19,791 bases of DNA from an uncultured Clostridia bacterium (GTDB lineage: Bacteria; Bacillota; Clostridia; Oscillospirales; Butyricicoccaceae), in contig CAJUSB010000060.1 in NCBI GenBank assembly GCA_910589115.1, positions 1-19,791 on the forward strand, written 5' to 3'. The position numbers and the translations under genes were made by a program. Positions 1 to 5,963 of the stretch are shown piece by piece; the stretch's first letter is position 1, and the number at the start of each line of letters is the position of its first letter. The notes beneath the pieces are model-generated. The model did not search any database. It saw nothing but the letters and a program-made list of their open reading frames with translations, and was not told where the DNA came from.

Positions 1-2
1 GT

Positions 3-395
3 ACGGTTCTTAGGGGAGGGCTGGGCAGTAATGTCCATTCCTTACCCGACCAAATACTATGTTTTGACACTGCGATTGACGCAGAAAAATTCTGTAAAGA
101 AAAGTCTGCTTTGTTCTTGATTCTCCCGGAAGAAGATCAAACGAAGTATTTTATGGTTAGTCTTATAATACAGAATTTATACCGGGAAATCCTGACAATT
201 GCAGATGAATACGACGGCAGACTTCCGAACCGCGCGGTATTCTTTGCAGACGAGCTTGGAACCTGTCCGCCGATTCAATCTCTGGAACTGATGTTTTCGG
301 CATCACGTTCACGCGGGTTGATGCTTGTACCTATTGCCTGGATCCGTGAAATTCATTGGGGAATCGTATACTTATTTCGCACTGTTTTGTTCTGA
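3..395 (+). pseudogene. VirD4-like type IV coupling protein, interrupted N-proximal part (cut by window edge)
   Basis: The reading frame is open from the left window edge. It encodes the second half of the ATPase core of a VirD4/TraG-type coupling protein, which links the relaxosome to the conjugation channel at the inner face of the membrane. A Walker B stretch, AVFFADELG, places the Asp-Glu at 249-254, followed by the conserved SASRSRGLMLVPI segment. Homology stops at Ile codon 333-335. The frame then runs into the inserted 295-bp element and ends at a TGA (393-395), adding about 20 unrelated residues. The missing continuation (VQSITGQLQKNYG...) resumes in the same frame at 633. The product therefore lacks the C-terminal part of the ATPase domain and is very likely non-functional. 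Family assignment is from remembered conserved motifs and I am confident in it. The 5' end lies outside the window. Confidence 0.85.
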
Positions 396-631
396 AATTC
401 AGCTTATAACCGTTGGATAATCGTTTATTGCGTTCTGATAATTCGGAGTTCCCAGTGAGAAAGCTCCAGAATTTTTTCACCCAACGGGTGAAGAAATTCA
501 AGATGGATCCTGCTGTAAAATCCGAACTCAAGCCGGACAATACCGCACAATTAAGCTGTTTCAAGGAGGATTTTCGAACAAATGAAAGATGAAATCGTAA
601 ATGCCTTCCTTTTGAGTTTCACGGATTCAGG
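337..631. mobile_element. 295-bp foldback MITE inserted in the coupling-protein gene, 5-bp target duplication
   Basis: The ends are inverted repeats: CCTGGATCCGTGAAATTC at 337-354 matches the reverse complement of 614-631 at 16 of 18 bases. TATTG flanks the element on both sides (332-336 and 632-636), as expected for a target-site duplication. Removing element plus one duplication copy (300 bp) rejoins VPI to VQSITGQL in frame. The two halves are imperfectly complementary over much of their length. The middle is a stem-loop (469-482 with 486-499, 13 of 14 paired, loop AAC) whose apex at 484 is the exact centre of the element. It has no transposase gene, so it is non-autonomous. The parent insertion-sequence family cannot be named from the sequence alone. 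Confidence 0.88.
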
Positions 632-1169
632 TATTGTACAAAGCATTACCGGCCAGCTTCAAAAGAATTATGGCAAAGAGGGTTCGGAAGTCATTGTGGA
701 CAACTGTCAGGTGAATATTTTCGGAGGATTTGCACCAGCGTCTCAGACGGCTGTAGAACTATCAAAAGCATTAGGAAGTCGTACCGTTATGAGTGGCTCT
801 ATCAGCAAAGGCAAAAACGATCCGACGCAGTCATTGCAAATGATTGAGCGTCCGTTAATGACACCTGATGAACTGAAAACCATGCCAAAGGGCGGCTTTA
901 TTGTGATGAAAACCGGCGTACATCCAATGCAAGTGCAGCTGCGCCTGTTTCTCGACTGGGGCATTCGCTTCAAACAACCGTATGAGGTTCCGGAGAAAGC
1001 GCAGCGTAAAGTCGCCTACGCCAACAAGGACGAGCTGGAAGCCGCCATTTTGAAGAAGCATCCGGCTCCCGTTCCAAGCCGTCCAGAGCGATCACAGCCG
1101 CCGTTTCGGGAGGAACGCGCTCCTTTGCCGCGTAGGCCGATGTTCAGAGAAAGGCCGGGTGACGATTGA
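582..1169 (+). pseudogene. VirD4-like coupling protein, detached C-terminal part
   Basis: This frame continues the coupling protein interrupted at 335. From codon 633 it reads IVQSITGQLQKNYGKEG, then the family-typical NIFGGFAP, SKGKNDPTQSLQMIERP and MTPDELKTMPKGGFIVMKTG segments, and ends in a Pro/Arg-rich tail. The first 17 codons (582-632) are encoded by the inserted element, not the original gene. ATG 582 has an AGGAGG at 564-569, 12 bases upstream, so the fragment could be translated from element-borne signals. Without the Walker A and B region it cannot act as an ATPase. The stop overlaps the TTG start of the next gene by three bases. It was one gene before the insertion. Confidence 0.85.
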
Positions 1170-1423
1170 TAGACTATTACAATTCCATCCACAATTCCGG
1201 TCTGGGACACCGAGCGGTTGCGGTCTACCGCTGTCTGCAAGATCATGCCGACGCGGAAGGGCGCTGCTGGCTTGCAATGAACACGATCGCTGCGGAACTG
1301 CACCTTTCCCGCGCAACCATCAAGCGTGCGCTTGACGATCTGTGCCGTGAAGGGTTCATCCTCAAAGAACACCGATGGCGGGAAAACGGCAGTTTATCTT
1401 CCAACCTGTATCGTATTTTATAA
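1166..1423 (+). CDS. Small winged-helix/helix-turn-helix protein of conjugative elements
   Basis: An 85-residue protein that is almost entirely one helix-turn-helix domain. The recognition region reads MNTIAAELHLSRATIKRALDDLCREGFI (about residues 38-65) and is followed by a wing-like Arg-rich strand and the ending SSNLYRIL. This pattern occurs in small MarR/replication-initiator-type regulators that sit next to coupling-protein genes in Clostridia conjugative elements. The start is TTG at 1166, overlapping the upstream TGA. A GTG at 1159 is out of frame, so the TTG start is the only close candidate that keeps the conserved DYYNSIHNSGLGHRAV beginning. It is probably translationally coupled to the coupling-protein gene. 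The target DNA is unknown. Confidence 0.7.
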   Translation: MIDYYNSIHNSGLGHRAVAVYRCLQDHADAEGRCWLAMNTIAAELHLSRATIKRALDDLCREGFILKEHRWRENGSLSSNLYRIL

Positions 1424-1434
1424 TTTTAAAAAGC

Positions 1435-1500
1435 AGACTGCCATCCGCCAGGAGGGCAGTCTATCGACTTGCTGATACAGGGGATGGGGCATAACGCCCC
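1435..1500. repeat. Two tandem hairpins after the helix-turn-helix gene
   Basis: AGACTGCC (1435-1442) pairs perfectly with GGCAGTCT (1455-1462), with further pairing inside (TCC/GGA) around a GCCA loop. GGGGC (1486-1490) pairs with GCCCC (1496-1500) around ATAAC. The hairpins could end transcription from the mobile-element side, but neither is followed by a clear T run. They are structure with an uncertain role. Confidence 0.5.
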
Positions 1501-1718
1501 CTCCAGAAGATAAACTCTAAAAATATTTCAGCACAGAAAAGAAAAAGTAGTGTTCTATAGTCAAGACGTGATTTAAAGAGGAACTTTCTGCAATCAATAC
1601 GGATATCCTCAAAAGATGTTGGCTGAAAGACAAAGGTGAATTGGACTTAGCAGCATGCAGAGGCTGGACATACGGAAGGGCTGCGAGCATATGACATTTT
1701 TGAATTCAGGATTTCGAT

Positions 1719-1780
1719 GCAAGGAATTTGACATTTCCAGCACACTCCTGATATATTTGGGCATAGTTTTAGTATAAAAT
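1719..1780 (+). promoter_or_regulatory. Candidate promoter and activator-site region of the yesL-GH16-GH94-GH94 operon
   Basis: Two readings are possible. One is TTGACA (1728-1733), an 18-base spacer, then an extended -10 TGATATATT (TATATT 1752-1757). The other uses TATAAA (1773-1778) as the -10 with only a weak -35 around 1750-1757. The second would place the sequence at 1719-1737 (GCAAGGAATTTGACATTTC) at nearly the same distance upstream of the -10 as a similar sequence before the ABC-transporter operon (9583-9600). That would fit a shared activator site for the local AraC protein. TGACATTT also occurs at 1692-1699. Confidence 0.45.
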
Positions 1781-1827
1781 GAGTCATATCACCAATAACA
1801 TCACCGATATGGACAGGAGGGGATTTC

Positions 1828-2451
1828 ATGAAGGGGGCATTCCTGCCGGACAGCCGTTTCATGCGTTTTTTGACAAAAGTATGCGATTTACTGCTGCTGA
1901 ACATACTTACTGTATTTCTGAGCCTGACCGTGATAGCTGCTGGTACAGCCATTATTTCTCTCTACACAGCAGTCATTAAAATGATGCAGGAGGAGGACAG
2001 CGAACCCGTCAGCTGTTTCCTTCACGCACTGAGAGAGAATTTTTCTCTGTCTGTACCGGCAGCGCCGCTGCTTTTTGCGGACATACTGCTGCTTGCGCTG
2101 CTGCGCTATGCACTCACAGCGGAAACGCTGGTCTTTTCACCGGCAGCGTTTGTTTTTCTTGCGATTGCAGCCGCATTTCTTACTGCGCTGCTCAGTTATC
2201 TGTTCCCGCTGCTTGCGCGGTTTGAAAACACATTCCCCCGGCATCTTGCAAACGCGTGGCGGCTTGCCGCTGCAAATCTGCCGGTCACCTTCCTGCTGGT
2301 AACGGTGAACCTGCTCCCGCTGCTGCTTGCAGTGTTTCTCCCTGGGTTATTCCGGCTTCTGGCAGTGTTTTGGCTGATGATCGGCATTGCGGCAAGCGCC
2401 TATTTGAATTCGTTTTACCTGTGTCAAATTTTTGACAAACTGTCAAAGTAA
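1828..2451 (+). CDS. YesL-family (DUF624) integral membrane protein
   Basis: A 207-residue, strongly hydrophobic protein with about five predicted membrane segments (roughly residues 18-45, 75-92, 100-128, 147-171 and 173-197). The N-terminus has the pattern of YesL/DUF624 proteins: a short charged start, FMRFLTKVCDLLLLNILTVFLS, then AAGTAIISLYTAVIKMMQEED. Members of this family are repeatedly encoded beside carbohydrate ABC importers and AraC regulators in Firmicutes. Their biochemical role is not established; a helper or regulatory role for transport is often supposed. The start is set by a strong AGGAGGGG five bases upstream. It is the first gene of the operon, and the GH16 gene begins 15 bases after its stop. 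Confidence 0.75.
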   Translation: MKGAFLPDSRFMRFLTKVCDLLLLNILTVFLSLTVIAAGTAIISLYTAVIKMMQEEDSEPVSCFLHALRENFSLSVPAAPLLFADILLLALLRYALTAETLVFSPAAFVFLAIAAAFLTALLSYLFPLLARFENTFPRHLANAWRLAAANLPVTFLLVTVNLLPLLLAVFLPGLFRLLAVFWLMIGIAASAYLNSFYLCQIFDKLSK

Positions 2452-2465
2452 AAGGAGGCCAGATC

Positions 2466-3233
2466 ATGCAGAAAAGGCTTTCATATGAAGCATATCAGCT
2501 GATTTTTGAGGACGATTTTCACGGCCCTGAACTGGATCGAAACTGCTGGAACGTAGAGCTTCACGAGCCGGGATGGGTCAATGAAGAATGGCAGGAATAC
2601 ATTGACTCTCCTGACACAGTCTGCGTGCAGGACGGCAATTTAATCATTCGCCCGGTGAAAACGGCCCTTCCGGACGGAACCATTCACTATACTTCCGGGC
2701 GTATCTCGACACAGAATAAGCACGACTTTACATACGGCCTGTTTGAAGCCCGACTAAAGGTTCCGAAAGGCAAGGGATTTCTGCCCGCCTTCTGGCTGAT
2801 GACCACGGACGAGGAGAAATATGGGCAGTGGCCTGTCTGCGGTGAAATTGACATTATGGAAATCTGGGGAAACCAAACAAAAACCAATTACGGCACGCTG
2901 CACTATGGCCTGCCCCATGAGCAGAACCAGGGAACCGTTACGCTGCGTGAGGGTGACTTTTCGGAGGAATACCACCGTTTCGCGGTCGAATGGGAACCAA
3001 GGCACATCCGCTGGTACGTGGACGGCGCGCTGTTTCATGAAGCGGAGCACTGGTTTTCCGCAGGTGCGGGAAGCGCCGCGCCGTATCCCGCTCCATTCAA
3101 CCATGCTATGTATATCATCCTGAATCTTGCGGTCGGCGGAAATTGGGTCGGCTATCCGGATGAAACGACGGACTTTGAAAACGCCGTATTTGCGGTGGAC
3201 TATGTCAGAGTATATCAGAGAACCGAACGGTAA
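2466..3233 (+). CDS. Family GH16 endo-beta-glucanase (laminarinase/licheninase type), cytoplasmic
   Basis: A 255-residue single-domain protein covering a whole GH16 catalytic fold. It opens with the typical LIFEDDFHGPELDRNCWNVE, continues through FEARLKVPKGKGFLPAFWLM, and carries the catalytic ExDxxE motif as GEIDIMEIWG: nucleophile Glu127, Asp129, acid/base Glu132. The extra Met in the motif is characteristic of the laminarinase side of the family. The end, YIILNLAVGGNW...FAVDYVRVYQ, is also canonical. GH16 enzymes hydrolyse internal beta-1,3 or beta-1,3/1,4 bonds with retention. There is no signal peptide, membrane anchor or binding module, so it should act inside the cell on imported oligosaccharides. 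AAAGGAGG lies 7 bases before the ATG. Exact substrate (laminarin-type or mixed-linkage) is not decidable from sequence alone. Confidence 0.88.
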   Translation: MQKRLSYEAYQLIFEDDFHGPELDRNCWNVELHEPGWVNEEWQEYIDSPDTVCVQDGNLIIRPVKTALPDGTIHYTSGRISTQNKHDFTYGLFEARLKVPKGKGFLPAFWLMTTDEEKYGQWPVCGEIDIMEIWGNQTKTNYGTLHYGLPHEQNQGTVTLREGDFSEEYHRFAVEWEPRHIRWYVDGALFHEAEHWFSAGAGSAAPYPAPFNHAMYIILNLAVGGNWVGYPDETTDFENAVFAVDYVRVYQRTER

Positions 3234-3246
3234 AGGGAGGAACATG

Positions 3247-5949
3247 ATGGAGACAATTCATTTTTTGGACGACAGCGGCGCCTTTACGCTTCAAAATCCA
3301 GAGGCATACAGCTGCCTGTATTTCCCGCTGGCGAGTGAAGCGGGGCTGAAAAGCGCAGTCACGCCGAACCTTGGGGGCGACTGCAAGCTGGACCAGGAAA
3401 CCTTTCTGCTGGAGCCGGTCAGCTCGGAGAACCTGCACGCGAACCGCGGGACGCGGAATTTCTGGTGCGTTACGGAGCACGGCTGCTGGTCTGTAACCGG
3501 CGTTTCGGCAGAACAGGAAGCCTTGCGGTTCACCACAGAGCAAGACGAAAGCCGCCTGACCGCAGGGCTGATGTGGCAGACGGTGCAGCGGGATTCCAGT
3601 CGGTATGCGCTGCGCTCGGAAATCACCGCCTTTGTCCCTGCGCAGGAAAACGTCGAAATCCTGTACATACGGATCACCAATACCGATACCGCGCCGCAAA
3701 GCATCACCGGCATTGCCGCCGTCCCGATCTATGGAAGAAGCGCGGACAATCTTCGCGACCATCGGAACGTCACCTCTATGCTGCATCGCATCCGGACAAC
3801 CGAACACGGCGTGCTGGTGAAACCGACCATGTCCTTTGACGAAAAGGGGCACAGGGAAAACCGCCGCACTTACTATGTGTTGGGTGCGTCCGGCAGCGGG
3901 ACGGCCCCCAAAGCATTTTATCCTACCGTGGAACTGCTCATCGGCGAGGGGGGCAGCTTCCTGCATCCCCGCGCGGTGTATGAAGCGTCAGGGGGTGTTC
4001 CCGCAGGAACGGAGATCGACGGACGGGAAGCGGCCGGCGGCATTGTATTTCCGAAAACGACACTGGAAGCCGGGGAAACGGCAGAATATATCCTTCTGCT
4101 CGGCGTATCGGAGGAGGAATCGGAAATTGCCCGCCTGTATGCGGCCTATCACACCGGGGAACATGTGCGGACCGCGCTGGCAGCCACACAAGCCTATTGG
4201 CAGGAGCGCGTCAATGTCCGATATCACACCGGCAGCCCGGATTATGACCGCCTGCTGCGTTGGGTCAGCTTCCAGCCGCTGCTGCGGCGGCTGTATGGCT
4301 GCTCGTTCCTGCCGCACCACGATTATGGCCGCGGCGGACGGGGCTGGCGCGACCTTTGGCAGGACTGCCTGTCCCTGCTGCTGATGGACCCTTCCGGCGT
4401 CGGGGAAATGATAAAAGCAAACTTCGGCGGCGTGCGCGTGGACGGGACGAACGCTACGATTATCGGCGACGGATTGGGCAATTTCATCGCCGACCGCAAC
4501 GGCATTGCCCGTGTTTGGATGGATCACGCGGTCTGGCCGCTGATGACGCTGAAGCTCTACATCGACCAGACCGGCGACCTCGAAATCCTGAACGCCGCCG
4601 CGCCCTATTTCAAAGACCCGCAGGCAATGCGCGGAACGGCAATCGACACGCAGTGGGACGAAAGCTATGGAAAGCAGCAGCGCACCGCGTCAGGGGCGCT
4701 TTACACCGGCACGATTTTAGAGCATTTGCTTGTTGAGCATCTTACCGCGTTTTATGAGGTTGGCGCACACAACATTCTCCGCCTGCGCGGCGCGGACTGG
4801 AACGACGCGCTGGACATGGCGGCGGAAAACGGGGAAAGCGTGGCGTTTAGCTGTGCGTATGCGGGGAACCTGCGCGATCTGGCGGCGCTGGCGAGGCTTT
4901 TGGCAGAACGACAGGAAACGGCGGAGCTGCTGGAAGAAATCCAGGAATTTATGACCGACCGCGCCCGCGCATATGAGGATATTGGGCAGAAACAGGCGGT
5001 TCTGGAACGCTACGCGCGGCGCTGCCTGCACGATATCAGCGGACGGACCGTGCGCGTCCCGCTCGCAGAACTGGCGGACGGCCTTGACGCGCGGGCGGAC
5101 TGGCTGATGGAGCATATCCGAAAACAGGAATGGCTCGGCAACGAGGAAGAAGGCTGGTTTAACAGCTACTACGACAACCATCAGCGTCAGGTGGAGGGCG
5201 TCACGGAAAACGGCGTGCGGATGATGCTGACCGGGCAGGTGTTTGCTGTCATGAGCGGCACGGCGACCGACGCGCAGACCGCCGCCATCACCCGGAGCGC
5301 CGACCGTTATCTTTACCGGAAGGAGCTTGGCGGCTACCGGCTGAATACGGATTTCAAGGAGCTGAAATTCGATATGGGCCGAATGTTCGGTTTCGCCTAC
5401 GGGGAAAAGGAGAACGGCGCGGTATTTTCTCATATGGCGGTCATGTACGCAAACGCCCTGTACCGCCGCGGCTTTGTCCGCGAAGGGTACCGCGCTTTGC
5501 AGTCGCTGGCCGACGCGGCGCTGGATTTCCCGACCGGCAAAATCTATCCCGGTATCCCGGAATATTTCAACGCGGACGGACGCGGGATGTACCATTACCT
5601 GACCGGCGCGGCCAGCTGGTACATGATGACCGTGATTACGGAGGCATTCGGCGTGCGCGGTGAAAACGGCGCCCTTACGATCTGTCCCAAGCTGGTGCGG
5701 GAGCAGTTTGACGCGTCGGGGACTGCGGCAATCGAGCTTCCCTTTGCCGGGAAACGGTTCCGTGTAACCTTTGCGAACCTGACCGGGAAGGATTTCGGCG
5801 AATATAAAGTTGAAAAGGCTTATTTGACCGGCACGGAGCCTTACCCCATGACACGACTTCCGGCAGAAAACGGCGCGGTGCGTCTGAACTGTGAAACGCT
5901 CTCCGCGCTGCCGGAAACAGGCAACAACATTCTGATAGAACTGATGTAA
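3247..5949 (+). CDS. GH94 phosphorylase, laminaribiose-phosphorylase-like
   Basis: About 900 residues. I chose ATG 3247 (ATG 3244 is adjacent) because GGGAGG at 3235-3240 lies six bases upstream; in-frame starts further up fall inside the GH16 gene. The layout is that of GH94: an N-terminal beta-sandwich (about 1-300), a linker, a catalytic (alpha/alpha)6 barrel (about 340-800) and a C-terminal beta domain. Sugar-contact residues appear in GWRDLWQD (Arg368 to Asp373). The general acid is the second Asp of ADWND (Asp520). GH94 enzymes cleave beta-glucosides with phosphate, inverting to alpha-glucose 1-phosphate. Length and the N-terminal patterns (YLYFPLASEAG, VTPNLGGD, YGRSADNLRDHRNVTS) recall laminaribiose phosphorylases rather than cellobiose phosphorylases; this is from memory and unverified. 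No signal peptide. Confidence 0.82.
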   Translation: METIHFLDDSGAFTLQNPEAYSCLYFPLASEAGLKSAVTPNLGGDCKLDQETFLLEPVSSENLHANRGTRNFWCVTEHGCWSVTGVSAEQEALRFTTEQDESRLTAGLMWQTVQRDSSRYALRSEITAFVPAQENVEILYIRITNTDTAPQSITGIAAVPIYGRSADNLRDHRNVTSMLHRIRTTEHGVLVKPTMSFDEKGHRENRRTYYVLGASGSGTAPKAFYPTVELLIGEGGSFLHPRAVYEASGGVPAGTEIDGREAAGGIVFPKTTLEAGETAEYILLLGVSEEESEIARLYAAYHTGEHVRTALAATQAYWQERVNVRYHTGSPDYDRLLRWVSFQPLLRRLYGCSFLPHHDYGRGGRGWRDLWQDCLSLLLMDPSGVGEMIKANFGGVRVDGTNATIIGDGLGNFIADRNGIARVWMDHAVWPLMTLKLYIDQTGDLEILNAAAPYFKDPQAMRGTAIDTQWDESYGKQQRTASGALYTGTILEHLLVEHLTAFYEVGAHNILRLRGADWNDALDMAAENGESVAFSCAYAGNLRDLAALARLLAERQETAELLEEIQEFMTDRARAYEDIGQKQAVLERYARRCLHDISGRTVRVPLAELADGLDARADWLMEHIRKQEWLGNEEEGWFNSYYDNHQRQVEGVTENGVRMMLTGQVFAVMSGTATDAQTAAITRSADRYLYRKELGGYRLNTDFKELKFDMGRMFGFAYGEKENGAVFSHMAVMYANALYRRGFVREGYRALQSLADAALDFPTGKIYPGIPEYFNADGRGMYHYLTGAASWYMMTVITEAFGVRGENGALTICPKLVREQFDASGTAAIELPFAGKRFRVTFANLTGKDFGEYKVEKAYLTGTEPYPMTRLPAENGAVRLNCETLSALPETGNNILIELM

Positions 5950-5963
5950 GGAAGGGAACGACC

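Larger units (their letters stand above)
1424..1827. other. Intergenic boundary between mobile-element remnant and glucan locus
   Basis: About 400 bases without a convincing gene. The first 80 bases hold two hairpins (listed separately). The middle (1500-1680) is AT-rich with only short open stretches lacking start and ribosome-binding signals. The last 110 bases hold the candidate promoter and the ribosome binding site (AGGAGGGG, 1815-1822) of the following operon. No further conjugation genes follow, so the conjugative element appears truncated here. I see no clear attachment site. Confidence 0.55.

Noticed and set aside
331..564. 77-codon minus-strand frame inside the first foldback element
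   Set aside because: It arises from the palindromic element itself, crosses the terminal repeat and has no plausible protein family, so I do not treat it as a transposase.
1566..1700. Short open stretch that might be a gene remnant before the yesL-like gene
   Set aside because: Under 40 codons, no start with a ribosome binding site and no recognisable protein motif.
3127..3246. Longer start for the first GH94 gene
   Set aside because: The extension overlaps the GH16 coding end and lacks a ribosome binding site, whereas GGGAGG stands directly before ATG 3247.
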